This document shows, one piece after another, positions 55,831-64,000 of a stretch of DNA of 64,000 nt. The translations under genes and the position numbers were made by a program. Under the pieces are notes generated by a model that saw only the letters and a program-made list of their open reading frames with translations, was not told the DNA's origin and did no database searches. Within the stretch, counting starts at the first letter, position 1. Every line of letters begins with the position of its first letter. Source of the stretch: Raineyella sp044508675. Its GTDB lineage: Bacteria; Actinomycetota; Actinomycetes; Propionibacteriales; Propionibacteriaceae. The stretch lies in the NCBI GenBank assembly GCA_044508675.1, contig JBIQHF010000013.1, positions 1-64,000 of the forward strand, written 5' to 3'.

Positions 55831-56712
55831 GTGACCACTCTCCCCCAGTTCGGATCCCGCACCATCGGGCGGCGTACGTTCGACCTCGACCGCCAGGCGG
55901 CGGTGATGGCGGTCGTCAACCGCACGCCGGACTCCTTCTGGGACCGCGGCCGTACGTACGCGCTCGAGGCCGCCGTCGCCTCCGCCCTCGCCGCGGTCGA
56001 GGCCGAGGCCGATTGGGTGGACATCGGCGGGGTGCCGTTCAGTCCCGACAGCCAGGAGGTCAACCAGTCCGAGGAGATCGATCGGGTGATCCCGGTCGTC
56101 GAACAGGTGGCCGCCGCCAGCGACGTGGTGATCTCGGTCGACACCACCCGGGTGGCGGTGGCAGAACGGGCGCTGGCCGCCGGCGCCTCGGTCATCAACG
56201 ACACCTCCGGCCTGGCCGATCCCGGTCTGGCCGAACTGGCCGCCGACACCGGCGCCACCTTGATCATCACCCACTCCCTGGCCGCCCCGCACACCCACTA
56301 CCAGCGTCCGCACTACGACGACGTGGTGTCCGAGGTGGTCGCCTTCCTCGCCGACAGGCTGGAGCGCGCCCGTGGGCTGGGTCTCCGCGACGAACAGATC
56401 GTCCTCGACCCCGGCCACGACCTGAACAAGAACACCCGCCACACCCTGGAGCTGACCCGCCGGTTCGGCGAGGTGGTCGCGCTGGGCCTGCCCACCCTGG
56501 CCGCAGTGTCCAACAAGGACTTCATCGGCGAGGCGATCGGTCGGGACCGGGGCGAGCGGACGTACGGCTCGGTCGTCGCGGCCACCTGGTGCATCCAGCA
56601 GGGCGCTCGGGTGATCCGGATGCACGACGCCCGCGCGGCGGTCGACACGGTGCGGCTGTGCGCGGCGATCGCCGGCACCCGGGAGCCGGCGTACGAACGC
56701 CACAATCTGTGA
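55831..56712 (+). CDS. folP2: dihydropteroate-synthase-like protein (FolP2 type)
   Basis: A 293-residue TIM-barrel protein of the pterin-binding family. The motif MAVVNRTPDSFWDRG (26-40) replaces the usual NVTPDSFSDGG, and WVDIGGVPFSPDSQEV replaces the DIGGESTRPG loop that binds p-aminobenzoate. DPGHDLNKNT (near 197) stands for the pterin-binding DPGIGFGK. These changes match the FolP2 paralogue of mycobacteria, reported to lack dihydropteroate synthase activity. The start is GTG 55831, with TTCAAT (55819-55824) 6 bases before it. No other folate-biosynthesis gene (folB, folK, folE) is adjacent. Confidence 0.85.
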   Translation: MTTLPQFGSRTIGRRTFDLDRQAAVMAVVNRTPDSFWDRGRTYALEAAVASALAAVEAEADWVDIGGVPFSPDSQEVNQSEEIDRVIPVVEQVAAASDVVISVDTTRVAVAERALAAGASVINDTSGLADPGLAELAADTGATLIITHSLAAPHTHYQRPHYDDVVSEVVAFLADRLERARGLGLRDEQIVLDPGHDLNKNTRHTLELTRRFGEVVALGLPTLAAVSNKDFIGEAIGRDRGERTYGSVVAATWCIQQGARVIRMHDARAAVDTVRLCAAIAGTREPAYERHNL

Positions 56713-56729
56713 GGGCCGGGCCGTTCGGC

Positions 56730-56735
56730 TAGCCT
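56730..56735 (+). promoter_or_regulatory. -10 TAGCCT that favours GTG 56742 as the purU start
   Basis: TAGCCT is followed by 6 bases and then GTG 56742. The GTG at 56736 abuts the hexamer and would lie before the transcript start, and ATG 56754 remains possible. Confidence 0.45.
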
Positions 56736-56741
56736 GTGCGG

Positions 56742-57626
56742 GTGACTGATGGGATGAATGCCGCCAACGGACTGGACGACACCGCCGAGCAGTGGGTTGT
56801 CACCCTGAGCTGCAGTGACCGTCCGGGGATCGTGCACAAGGTGACCGGCGCGGTGGTCGCCGCCGAGGGCAACATCACCGAGTTGCAGCAGTTCTCCAGC
56901 CAGGACACCGGGAACTTCTTCATTCGGCTGCAGTTCGCCACCGCACTGCCGCAGGGCATGATCGTGGACCATCTCGCCCCGGTCGCCGCCCAGTTGGGGG
57001 CGACCTGGCAGATCGACCGGGTCGGGCGCCCGCTGCAGACCCTGGTGCTCGCCTCCAAGGCCGGCCACTGCCTGCAGGACCTGCTCTTCCGGCGCCACGC
57101 CGGTCACCTGGCGATCCAGGTGCCGCTGGTGATGTCCAACCACGAGAACCTGCGGGAACTGTCCGAGTTCTACGGGGTGTCCTTCGAGTCGCACTACGTC
57201 GTCCCGGAGACCAAGGCCGACTTCGAGCGCCGGGTGGTCCAGGTCGTCGAGGAGCAAGGCATCGAACTGGTGGTGCTCGCCCGCTACATGCAGATCCTCT
57301 CCCCCGAGCTCTGTGACTTCCTCCAGGGTCGCGCGATCAACATCCACCACTCGTTCCTGCCAGGCTTCAAGGGTGCGAACCCGTACCGCCAGGCCCACGC
57401 ACGCGGCGTCAAGCTGATCGGCGCCACCGCACACTTCGTGACGGCCGACCTGGACGAGGGCCCGATCATCGAGCAGAACGTGGTCCGGGTCGACCACTCG
57501 GACTCCCCCAGGCAGCTGATGTCGATCGGCCAGGACCAGGAGTCGCAGACCCTGACCGCGGCGGTGCGGCTCTTCTCCGAGCACCGGGTGCTCCTCGACG
57601 GGATCCGGACGATCGTCTTCCAGTAG
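56742..57626 (+). CDS. purU: formyltetrahydrofolate deformylase
   Basis: A 294-residue enzyme that hydrolyses 10-formyl-THF to formate and THF, balancing the folate one-carbon pool. The N-terminal ACT-like domain shows VVTLSCSDRPGIVHKVTGAVVAAEGNI. The formyltransferase domain shows VMSNHENLRELSEFYGV, LARYMQILSPELCDFLQGRAINIHHSFLPGF (catalytic Asn and His) and TAHFVTADLDEGPIIEQ (catalytic Asp). Length is normal. It follows the FolP2-like gene on the same strand but has its own promoter. FolD, PurN and PurH, which make and use 10-formyl-THF, lie a few kilobases away. Confidence 0.95.
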   Translation: MTDGMNAANGLDDTAEQWVVTLSCSDRPGIVHKVTGAVVAAEGNITELQQFSSQDTGNFFIRLQFATALPQGMIVDHLAPVAAQLGATWQIDRVGRPLQTLVLASKAGHCLQDLLFRRHAGHLAIQVPLVMSNHENLRELSEFYGVSFESHYVVPETKADFERRVVQVVEEQGIELVVLARYMQILSPELCDFLQGRAINIHHSFLPGFKGANPYRQAHARGVKLIGATAHFVTADLDEGPIIEQNVVRVDHSDSPRQLMSIGQDQESQTLTAAVRLFSEHRVLLDGIRTIVFQ

Positions 57627-57643
57627 AAATCCCCGGCACCGGA

Positions 57644-57674
57644 GGTCAGGCCCCTGCCAGCGCGGCGCCTGACC
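57644..57674 (+). terminator. hairpin downstream of purU
   Basis: GGTCAGGC (57644-57651) and GCCTGACC (57667-57674) form a perfect 8-bp stem 17 bases after the purU stop. The TAGCGT at 57681-57686 just beyond it may be the mdh -10. Confidence 0.5.
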
Positions 57675-57740
57675 GGATGCTAGCGTCGTCCCGTACAGCC
57701 CCTCTGCTGCCCGCCAACCCCCGACGTTAGGGAGAACACC

Positions 57741-58730
57741 GTGTCCCAAGCCCCCGTCAAGGTCGCCGTCACCGGCGGTGCCGGTCACATCGCCTACAGC
57801 CTGCTCTTCCGCATCATCCAGGGCCAGCTGGCCGGTCCGGACACCCCTGTGGAGTTGCGCCTGCTGGAGATCCCGCCGGCCATGAAGGCCCTCGAGGGCG
57901 TGGCGATGGAGATCGAGGACTGCGCGTCCCCGCTGGTCTCCGACATCGTCATGAGCGACGACCCGAACGTCGCCTTCGACGGCGCCAACATCGTCCTGAT
58001 GGTCGGCGCCCGCCCGCGCGGCAAGGGTATGAACCGCTCCGACCTGCTGGCCGCCAACGGCGCGATCTTCGCCCCGCAGGGCAAGGCGATCAACGACCAC
58101 GCCGCTGACAACGTGCGCGTCCTGGTCACGGGCAACCCAGCCAACACCAACACGCTGATCGCCCGCACCCACGCCCCGGACGTGCCGGCCACCCGCTTCA
58201 CCTCGCTGATGCGCCTGGACCACAACCGGGCCAAGGCCCAGCTGTCGAAGAAGACCGGCTTCTCGGTCAACTACATCGAGCGCGTCATCGTGTGGGGCAA
58301 CCACTCCGACACCCAGTACCCCGACGTCAACCACGCGACCATCGCCAACCGGCCGGCCCTCGATGTCGTCAATGATGTCGAGTGGGTGGAGAACACCTTC
58401 ATCCCGACCGTGGCCAAGCGCGGCGGCGCGATCATCGACGCGCGCGGCGCCTCCTCCGCCACCTCGGCCGCCAACGCCACCGCCGACCACATGCATGACC
58501 TGCTGCTGGGCAGCCCGGAGGGCGACTGGGTCACCATGGGCGTCACCTCCGACGGCTCGTACGGCGTTCCGGAGGGCTTGGTCTTCGGTATGCCCTGCAC
58601 CACCGCCAACGGCGAGTACGAGATCGTCCAGGGCCTGGAGTTCACCGACTTCGGCAAGGCGAAGTTGGCCGAGACCATCGAGGAGCTCGAGAACGAGCGC
58701 AAGGCCGTCCGCGAGCTCGGCCTGATCTGA
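57741..58730 (+). CDS. mdh: malate dehydrogenase
   Basis: A 329-residue NAD-dependent malate dehydrogenase of the TCA cycle, of the LDH-like group found in actinobacteria. NAD loop VAVTGGAGHIAYSLLFRI (7-24), GARPRGKGMNRSDLL with the mobile-loop arginines, VTGNPANTNTLIA, LMRLDHNRAKAQLS with the catalytic Asp and substrate-binding Arg, and VWGNHSDTQYPDV with the catalytic His are all present. The start is GTG 57741 with GGGAG 7 bases before it, so this gene has a leader and a normal ribosome site. A strong terminator follows at 58738. Confidence 0.97.
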   Translation: MSQAPVKVAVTGGAGHIAYSLLFRIIQGQLAGPDTPVELRLLEIPPAMKALEGVAMEIEDCASPLVSDIVMSDDPNVAFDGANIVLMVGARPRGKGMNRSDLLAANGAIFAPQGKAINDHAADNVRVLVTGNPANTNTLIARTHAPDVPATRFTSLMRLDHNRAKAQLSKKTGFSVNYIERVIVWGNHSDTQYPDVNHATIANRPALDVVNDVEWVENTFIPTVAKRGGAIIDARGASSATSAANATADHMHDLLLGSPEGDWVTMGVTSDGSYGVPEGLVFGMPCTTANGEYEIVQGLEFTDFGKAKLAETIEELENERKAVRELGLI

Positions 58731-58737
58731 GCCACGT

Positions 58738-58776
58738 ACGAAGGGGCGGGGACCGATTCGGTCCCCGCCCCTTCGT
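58738..58776. terminator. strong intrinsic terminator after mdh
   Basis: A perfect 17-bp stem (58738-58754 with 58760-58776) with a 5-base loop and a G/C core of GGGGCGGGGACC. It is followed on the plus strand by a short T-rich run (gtggttgttg). It may also end the opposing folD-DUF3017 transcript. Confidence 0.88.
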
Positions 58777-58826
58777 GGTTGTTGCGCTTCGTCACCGGTG
58801 GAGTCGGGCCGCAGGCCACGGCCGGC

Positions 58827-59294
58827 TCACCCCGCTGTGAAGGTCGACCTGATCAGCGGTCCGAGGTCCGAGCCGAGCCGCGAGAGCACCATCACGATGA
58901 TCCCGACGCCGACCAGCAGCATCCAGGTGACATCGGCGGGCTTCGTACGGACCCGCAGCAGGCCCGCCTTGTCGCTCGGGAGGATCGCCCGGACCAGTGC
59001 GCCGACGATCATGCCTCCGCCGACGAGGCAGGCGCCGACCTGCCACGCACCGAAGCCGGTGGTCACCATCCCGACGGCCATGATCGCGAGCACGACCAGC
59101 AGCCACTTCAGGTCCAGCCCGGGGTCGGCACGGACCCGCTCCGGCCCCGAGAACGGGACGCCGGTGGGCGGCAACGTTCCCGGGGCGGGCGGGTCGGGCG
59201 GAATCGGGTTCGGCCCCGGCAGCGGGATCCCAGCGCTACCCCCGGGCCCGGACCGATCCGCCCCGGACCCGAAGTCACCCGACCCTGTCGTCAC
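58827..59294 (-). CDS. DUF3017 domain-containing membrane protein
   Basis: A 155-residue protein. The first 55 residues are Pro/Gly-rich. Three hydrophobic segments follow: LKWLLVVLAIMAVGMVTTGFG, VGACLVGGGMIVGALVRAIL and WMLLVGVGIIVMVLSRL. An actinobacterial DUF3017 protein next to folD is a recurrent arrangement and the sequence fits. GTG 59294 overlaps the folD stop (GTGA), so it is coupled to folD. The function is unknown. It faces mdh across the shared terminator. Confidence 0.85.
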   Translation of the reverse strand: MTTGSGDFGSGADRSGPGGSAGIPLPGPNPIPPDPPAPGTLPPTGVPFSGPERVRADPGLDLKWLLVVLAIMAVGMVTTGFGAWQVGACLVGGGMIVGALVRAILPSDKAGLLRVRTKPADVTWMLLVGVGIIVMVLSRLGSDLGPLIRSTFTAG

Positions 59295-60142
59295 CTGGCC
59301 AGCTGCTCCGCACGCTCGACGACGTTCGCCAGCAGCATCGCGCGGGTCATCAGACCGACGCCGCCCGGTGTCGGAGCGACCTTGGACGCCACCTCCCAGA
59401 CCGACGTGTCGAAGTCACCGACCAGACCCTCGTCGGTACGCGTCATGCCGACGTCGACGAGCACCGCGCCCGGACGCACCATGTCGGCGGTGACCAGGCC
59501 GGGGCTGCCGGCCGCACCCACGATGATGTCGGCCCGCCGGGTGTGTTCGGCCAGGTTGCGGGTGCCGGTGTGGCAGAGCGTGACGGTCGCGTTCTCGGTG
59601 CGCCGGGTGAGCAGCAGGCCCAGCGGGCGGCCGACGGTGGTGCCACGGCCGATGACGCAGACCTCCGCGCCATTGAGCTCGACGTCGTTGCGGCGCAGCA
59701 GGTCGATGATGCCGCGCGGGGTGCACGGCAGCGGGGCCTCGACGCCGAGCACGAGGCGACCGAGGTTGGTCGGGTGCAGGCCGTCGGCGTCCTTGTCGGG
59801 ATCGATCTGCTCCAGCGCCCAGTTGTCGTCCAGGTGGGGCGGCAGCGGCAGCTGGACGATGTAGCCGGTGCAGGCCGGGTCGGCGTTGAGACGAGCGATC
59901 TCCTCCGACAGCCGGGCTGCGGACGTATCCGCGGGCAGGTCGATGCGGATGGATGCGATGCCGACCTCGGCGCAGTCGCGATGCTTGCCGCGGACGTACG
60001 CCTGGCTCCCCGGGTCGTCACCGACCAGGATCGTCCCCAATCCGGGGGTGGTGCCCTGGTCGACCAGGGCGGCCACCCGGGCCTTGAGGTCCTGCTTGAT
60101 CGCTGTCGCCGCGATCTTGCCGTCCATCTTGGTTGCGGTCAT
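59291..60142 (-). CDS. folD: bifunctional methylenetetrahydrofolate dehydrogenase/methenyltetrahydrofolate cyclohydrolase
   Basis: A 283-residue enzyme interconverting 5,10-methylene-THF and 10-formyl-THF. Catalytic region GSQAYVRGKHRDCAEVGI (Tyr and Lys), QLPLPPHLD, PDKDADGLHPTNLGRL, PCTPRGIIDLL, the NADP loop VIGRGTTVGRPLGLLL and the C-terminal PTPGGVGLMTRAMLLAN are present. ATG 60142 is supported by GGAGGAG 8 bases upstream. DUF3017 follows with a 4-base overlap. 10-formyl-THF made here serves the neighbouring PurH and PurN, while PurU drains it. Confidence 0.97.
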   Translation of the reverse strand: MTATKMDGKIAATAIKQDLKARVAALVDQGTTPGLGTILVGDDPGSQAYVRGKHRDCAEVGIASIRIDLPADTSAARLSEEIARLNADPACTGYIVQLPLPPHLDDNWALEQIDPDKDADGLHPTNLGRLVLGVEAPLPCTPRGIIDLLRRNDVELNGAEVCVIGRGTTVGRPLGLLLTRRTENATVTLCHTGTRNLAEHTRRADIIVGAAGSPGLVTADMVRPGAVLVDVGMTRTDEGLVGDFDTSVWEVASKVAPTPGGVGLMTRAMLLANVVERAEQLAR

Positions 60143-60287
60143 TCGCACTGCTCCTCCACCTCGGGCTCGGAAGGCGTACGGCTGAGGCCGATCCGTACGA
60201 CACACGCCCACAGCCTAGTGCCCCCGCCCCGACCGGGACGCCGCGCAACCGGCGACGGGCTGCGGTAAGCGGCGCCGAAGCACGACG

Positions 60288-60328
60288 GGGGCCGGGAACC
60301 GACCGTCCTGCAGTCGGTCCCCGGCCCC
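60288..60328 (-). terminator. terminator hairpin after purH
   Basis: A 16-base stem (60288-60303 with 60313-60328), with one A-C mismatch and a 9-base loop, lies 35 bases beyond the purH stop. It separates the purH transcript from folD. Confidence 0.75.
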
Positions 60329-60363
60329 AGTAGCACGGATGGCGCGCCTTCCCGGCGCCCCGA

Positions 60364-61929
60364 TCAGTGGAAGAAGTGGCGCGTCCCGGTGAAGTACATG
60401 GTGACGCCCGCGGCCTTGGCTGCTTCGATCGTCTCCTCGTCGCGGATCGACCCGCCGGGCTGCACGATCGCCTTCACCGCGGCGTCGATCAGGATCTGCG
60501 GTCCGTCGCTGAACGGGAAGAAGGCGTCGGAGGCGGCCACCGACCCGGCGGCCCGGTCCCCGGCCCGCTCGACGGCCAGCTTGCAGGAGTCGACCCGGTT
60601 CACCTGGCCCATGCCGATGCCGACCGAGGCGCCGTCCTTCGCCAGCAGGATCGCGTTCGACTTCACGGCCCGACACGCCCGCCAGGCGAAGGACAGGTCC
60701 CGCAGGGTCGCCTCGTCAGCGGCCTGGCCGGCGACGAGCTGCCAGGTGGCGGGATCATCACCTGGCGCCTGGAAGGAATCGGGCTCCATCAGCAGGGCGC
60801 CCCCGGAGATCTGCCGCAGGTCTCGGTCGCGGTGGGTGTAGGCGGGAGCCGACAGCAGGCGGACGTTCTTCTTCTGGGACAGGATCTCCAGGGCACCGTC
60901 CTCGTAGCCGGGGGCGATGACGACCTCGGTGAAGATGTCCTTCACCGTCTCGGCCATCGCGACCGACACCGGACGGTTGGTGGCGATCACGCCGCCGAAG
61001 GCGGACAGCGGGTCGCAGGCGTGGGCCCGGGCGTGGGCGTCGGCGATGTCGGTGCCGACCGCGATGCCGCACGGGTTCGCGTGCTTCATGATCGCCACGC
61101 ACGGCTCGTCGAAGTCGTACGCGGCCCGGTAGGCGGCGTCACCGTCGGTGTAGTTGTTGTACGACATCGCCTTGCCGTGCAGCTGCTCGGCCTGGGTCAG
61201 CCCAGCCGGGCCATCGGCGTCGGAGTACAGCGCGGCGGCCTGGTGCGAGTTCTCCCCGTAGCGCAGGGGGCCGACCTTGTCCCAGGAGCCGCCGACCCAG
61301 GCCGGGAAGTTGTCACCGCCGGAGGAGTCGGTCAGCACCGACCCCATCCACGACGCGACCGCAATGTCGTACTCGGCGGTGTGGACGAACGCGGCGGAGG
61401 CCAGCTGCTGGCGCTCGGCGAGCGTGAAGCCACCCTCGGCCAGCGCGCGCCGGAGGTCGGCGTACTGGGCCGGTGCGGTGATGATCGCCACGCTCGGGTG
61501 GTTCTTGGCTGCGGCGCGGACCATCGACGGGCCGCCGATGTCGATCTGCTCCACGCACTCGTCCGCGGTGGCGCCGGAGGCGACCGTCTCGCGGAACGGG
61601 TAGAGGTTGGACACGACCAGGTCGAAGGGCTGGACCCCCAGCTCGACCAGCTGGTCGCGGTGCGACGGGAGCCGCCGGTCGGCGAGGATGCCGGCGTGGA
61701 TCTTCGGGTGCAGGGTCTTGACCCGGCCGTCGAGGCACTCCGGGAAACCGGTGACGTCCTCCACCGGGATGACCGGGACGCCGGCGGCGGCCAGCTGCTT
61801 GGCGGTCGAGCCGGTGGAGACGACCTCCACGCCGGCGGCGGTCAGGGCCCGCCCCAGTTCGTCGAGGCCGGTCTTGTCGTAGACGGACACCAGTGCGCGC
61901 TTGATGGGCAGGCGATCGGGTGAGGACAT
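60364..61929 (-). CDS. purH: bifunctional AICAR formyltransferase/IMP cyclohydrolase
   Basis: A 521-residue enzyme for the last two steps of IMP synthesis. The N-terminal cyclohydrolase domain shows KRALVSVYDKTGLDELGRAL, STGSTAKQLAAAGV, GFPECLDGRVKTLHPKIHAGIL and NLYPFRETVASGA. The C-terminal formyltransferase shows RYGENSHQAAALY, the catalytic KHANPCGIAVG, DPLSAFGGVIATNRPV and AVKAIVQPGGSIRDEE. Length is normal. GAAGAAGG precedes ATG 61929. purN lies 71 bases upstream on the same strand and both use 10-formyl-THF. Confidence 0.97.
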   Translation of the reverse strand: MSSPDRLPIKRALVSVYDKTGLDELGRALTAAGVEVVSTGSTAKQLAAAGVPVIPVEDVTGFPECLDGRVKTLHPKIHAGILADRRLPSHRDQLVELGVQPFDLVVSNLYPFRETVASGATADECVEQIDIGGPSMVRAAAKNHPSVAIITAPAQYADLRRALAEGGFTLAERQQLASAAFVHTAEYDIAVASWMGSVLTDSSGGDNFPAWVGGSWDKVGPLRYGENSHQAAALYSDADGPAGLTQAEQLHGKAMSYNNYTDGDAAYRAAYDFDEPCVAIMKHANPCGIAVGTDIADAHARAHACDPLSAFGGVIATNRPVSVAMAETVKDIFTEVVIAPGYEDGALEILSQKKNVRLLSAPAYTHRDRDLRQISGGALLMEPDSFQAPGDDPATWQLVAGQAADEATLRDLSFAWRACRAVKSNAILLAKDGASVGIGMGQVNRVDSCKLAVERAGDRAAGSVAASDAFFPFSDGPQILIDAAVKAIVQPGGSIRDEETIEAAKAAGVTMYFTGTRHFFH

Positions 61930-62000
61930 GGAACCTTCTTCCGTGAGGGGTCGGGACGTAGGGGTGTGGCGGGCGCGGTCTGCCCCGGAAGGCCAGTCGG

Positions 62001-62603
62001 TCAGGCGTCGGAGGGGCGTGCCGCGCGGTCGGCGAGGTCGGCGAGGGTCTCGATCAGCAGTCGTCGCTCCTCGACCTTGATCCGTTCGTGGAGCGTCTCG
62101 ACGGTGTCCTCCTCCAGCACCGGCACCGCGGCCTGGGCGATGATCTGGCCGGTATCGACGCCGTCATCGACGAAGAACACGGTGGCGCCGGAGACCTTGA
62201 CGCCCGCGGCCAGGGCGTCGCGTGGGCCGTGGGTGCCGGGGAACGACGGCAGCAGCGCCGGATGCGTGTTGATCATCCGACCGGCGAAGCGGTCGAGGAA
62301 GGCCGGGCCGACCAGCTTCATGAAGCCGGCACTGACGACCAGGTCCGGCTCGTACGCCGCGACCGCCTCGGTCAGCTTGCGGTCCCAGGCCGCACGGTCG
62401 TCGCCCTTGCGCAGCGGCACCACGAAGGTGGGCAGGCCCGCCGCACGGCCGCGTTCCAGACCGTACGCATCCTCCCGGTCGGCACCGACCGCCACCACCT
62501 GCACCTGGTGTGCGCCCGACCAGGCGGGGTCGGCGCAGGCATCGAGCAGGGACTGCAACAACGTGCCCGAACCGGACACCAGGACGACCACGGAGAAAGC
62601 CAC
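62001..62603 (-). CDS. purN: phosphoribosylglycinamide formyltransferase
   Basis: A 200-residue GAR transformylase, 10-formyl-THF dependent. It has VVVLVSGSGTLLQSLLDAC (usual GSGSNLQ; here GSGTLLQ), the catalytic Asn112 and His114 in MINTHPALLPSFPG, and Asp150 in FFVDDGVDTGQII. The start is GTG 62603. TAGGCT on the minus strand (62610-62615) is exactly 6 bases upstream, in the 13-base gap after the DUF6350 gene, so purN has its own leaderless promoter as well as possible read-through. Confidence 0.96.
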   Translation of the reverse strand: MAFSVVVLVSGSGTLLQSLLDACADPAWSGAHQVQVVAVGADREDAYGLERGRAAGLPTFVVPLRKGDDRAAWDRKLTEAVAAYEPDLVVSAGFMKLVGPAFLDRFAGRMINTHPALLPSFPGTHGPRDALAAGVKVSGATVFFVDDGVDTGQIIAQAAVPVLEEDTVETLHERIKVEERRLLIETLADLADRAARPSDA

Positions 62604-62616
62604 GGCAGCAGCCTAC

Positions 62617-63927
62617 TCAGCGCTCGCCGGCCTCGCCGGTACCGTCGATGCGCGGGACGGTGACCAGCGTGGATCCGGCGGTCGGGTCCGGGCCGGCCAC
62701 CAGGGTGCCGGACACGACGGGCCGGGCGGCAGCGGTACGACGGAGCCGCACCCAGCGCACGATGCCCCGGACCATTCCCACCAGCAGTCCCCCAGTAGTG
62801 GTGAGCAGAGTGCTGAGGACGAGCAGTTCCAGCGGACGAGGGCCCAGGTCTGTCAGTCGGGCCACGCCGAGGTTTCCACGGGTCAGCAACCCGAGGAGGG
62901 TGGCCAGGAGCCCGAGCAGCAGACCGACCAGCCCGCCGAACACCATCACGGTGTCGGGCCGGCGCCAGATCGTACGGCGCAGGAACACCCAAGCCGCCAG
63001 CCCGCCGGCCAGGACAGCGCCCGCCAGCCAGGCCAGGTCGCCGAGGGACCCGCCCTGGGCCGGCACCGCAGCCGACACGGGCCAGCCCGGCAGCAGACCG
63101 ACATGGGTGTCCGACGGGGAGACCAGGGACCCGTCGCCCAGCTCGATCCCGGCCCCGACCGTGTAGCTGAGGGCCCAGACGACAAAGGTCGGCACGTACA
63201 GCACCTGGGCCAGCACGGCCCCCAGGCCGCCGGCCACTCCGCCCCCGAGGGCTTCGGTGAGCACGACCAGTTGGCCACGATGCACCACGAGCCCGGTGAC
63301 CAGCGCTACGGCCCCGACCAGCACGAGGGCGGACAGGCCCACGCCGAGGGCCCGGGCCAGCTGACGGCTCCACCGCGGCCAGCGGATGCCACCGGCCGCG
63401 TCCGCCGTCCGGGACCGGGCCCAGCACACGGCCGCGACAGCCACCGCCAGCGCCCCGCCGAATGCCTTCGCCCCTTGGACAGGGCTTCCGGCAAGCAGGC
63501 CGGTCAGGCCGACGACGACGGCGTACGTGACGACAAGGAGGGTCCCGCGCAACAGCCTGGCCCGGGGCGGGAGGTCCCCCGGCCCGCCCAGTCGTCGCAG
63601 CACTGCGACACTCCCCTGGGCGAGCAGCACCCCCAGCAGCAGCGTCAGGCCGTACGGCACCAGCGTCCAGCGGGTGCCCTCCGCAACGAAGCCACCACCG
63701 TGGCCGGCCAGCCACAACTGGGTGGCGACCCTGAGCACGCCGGGGTACGAGCCGACGGGCGCGCTCAGCCAGGCCAGGGAGGAGAGCGTGGCGAGGGTCA
63801 CCCAACCGGCCACCGCGGAGGCGATTCCGGTAGCCACGGGAGCGACCCAACCGGGCCGCTCCACCGGGACGTAGGGGTCCTCCGTCACGGGCATCTGGGG
63901 ACGCAACCCGGTCACGCCCTCGACCAT
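62617..63927 (-). CDS. DUF6350/PerM-like polytopic membrane protein
   Basis: A 436-residue protein with about nine to ten hydrophobic helices, among them VAPVATGIASAVAGWVTLATL, YGLTLLLGVLLAQGSVAVL, LLVVTYAVVVGLTGLLAG, LVLVGAVALVTGLVV, LAWLAGAVLAGGLAAWVFL and GLVGLLLGLLATLLGLL. Position directly upstream of purN-purH matches the actinobacterial DUF6350 family (PerM of mycobacteria, linked to cell-division stability). The family call rests on topology and synteny more than on sharp motifs. ATG 63927 is used. An internal ATG at 63894 (MPVTEDPYVPVE) is an alternative. Confidence 0.78.
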   Translation of the reverse strand: MVEGVTGLRPQMPVTEDPYVPVERPGWVAPVATGIASAVAGWVTLATLSSLAWLSAPVGSYPGVLRVATQLWLAGHGGGFVAEGTRWTLVPYGLTLLLGVLLAQGSVAVLRRLGGPGDLPPRARLLRGTLLVVTYAVVVGLTGLLAGSPVQGAKAFGGALAVAVAAVCWARSRTADAAGGIRWPRWSRQLARALGVGLSALVLVGAVALVTGLVVHRGQLVVLTEALGGGVAGGLGAVLAQVLYVPTFVVWALSYTVGAGIELGDGSLVSPSDTHVGLLPGWPVSAAVPAQGGSLGDLAWLAGAVLAGGLAAWVFLRRTIWRRPDTVMVFGGLVGLLLGLLATLLGLLTRGNLGVARLTDLGPRPLELLVLSTLLTTTGGLLVGMVRGIVRWVRLRRTAAARPVVSGTLVAGPDPTAGSTLVTVPRIDGTGEAGER

Positions 63928-64000
63928 CGCCGTCTGGCCACTGTCCGTCGTCCGGGTGCGGCCCTCGTGGCGGCCACGCTGGGGACCTGAGGGCCGCCGA
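63928..64000. other. window end, upstream of the DUF6350 gene
   Basis: Seventy-three bases that probably contain the promoter of the DUF6350 gene. No clear TAnnnT hexamer at leaderless distance and no gene are seen. Confidence 0.4.

Overview
The window is very GC-rich, densely coded chromosomal DNA from an actinobacterium. Lineage markers include a WhiB regulator, the DUF3499 / zincin-like / whiB block, a Trm112 - SIS - ManB block, decaprenyl-phosphate phosphoribosyltransferase, an acyl-CoA carboxylase epsilon subunit and a DUF6350-purN-purH block. Acyl-CoA carboxylase and a methylmalonyl-CoA-mutase-like protein fit a propionate-metabolising member of Propionibacteriales. That placement is inference, and no rRNA is present to settle it. 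I saw no tRNA, CRISPR array, transposase or prophage. The stretch looks like core chromosome apart from one repeat-rich pocket near 39.4-41.2 kb.

Layout. 1-6.2 kb: ftsH (cut by the window edge), a transglutaminase and a circularly permuted ATP-grasp/alpha-E protein (broken by a 100-N assembly gap), and sahH. 6.3-13.2 kb: aroQ and the mannose-activation block (SIS isomerase-like protein, Trm112, manB, DUF3499, zincin-like protein, whiB, manC). 13.3-18.2 kb: a TIGR03089-like protein, a glycosyltransferase and two divergent LCP cell-wall ligases. 18.2-22.6 kb: purE/purK, trpS, gtrA, birA. 22.7-30.5 kb: acyl-CoA carboxylase beta and epsilon, maf, two decaprenyl-phosphoryl-arabinose genes (phosphoribosyltransferase and a DprE2-like reductase), a divergent LamB/YcsF-like protein, the biotinylated carboxylase alpha subunit and an SDR. 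30.5-37.8 kb: an UbiB-like kinase, an LpdA-like flavoprotein, purine nucleoside phosphorylase, a phosphohexomutase and a CPBP protease. 37.8-39.4 kb: a TPP riboswitch and a CytX-like transporter.

39.4-41.2 kb: a nuclease-like AbiEi/DUF559 gene flanked by short tandem repeats. 41.2-48.4 kb: metG, a small membrane protein and a four-gene operon of a VWA lipoprotein, an XpaC-like protein, a second solute-binding-like protein and TelA. This operon is the least understood system here. 48.5-55.7 kb: adenosine and cytidine deaminases, an M20 amidohydrolase, a stand-alone mutase catalytic subunit, a phosphotransferase and a CorC/CNNM-type protein. 55.8-64 kb: a FolP2-like protein, purU, mdh, DUF3017, folD, purH, purN and a DUF6350 membrane protein.

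Themes. Purine and one-carbon genes recur (purE, purK, purH, purN, purU, folD, the FolP2-like gene, add, pnp, sahH). Envelope glycan genes also recur (manB, manC, a second hexomutase, GT2, GtrA, LCP, decaprenyl-phosphate sugars). About twenty genes carry a TAnnnT-like -10 hexamer six to nine bases before the start codon. This implies widespread leaderless transcription, and I used it to choose several starts.
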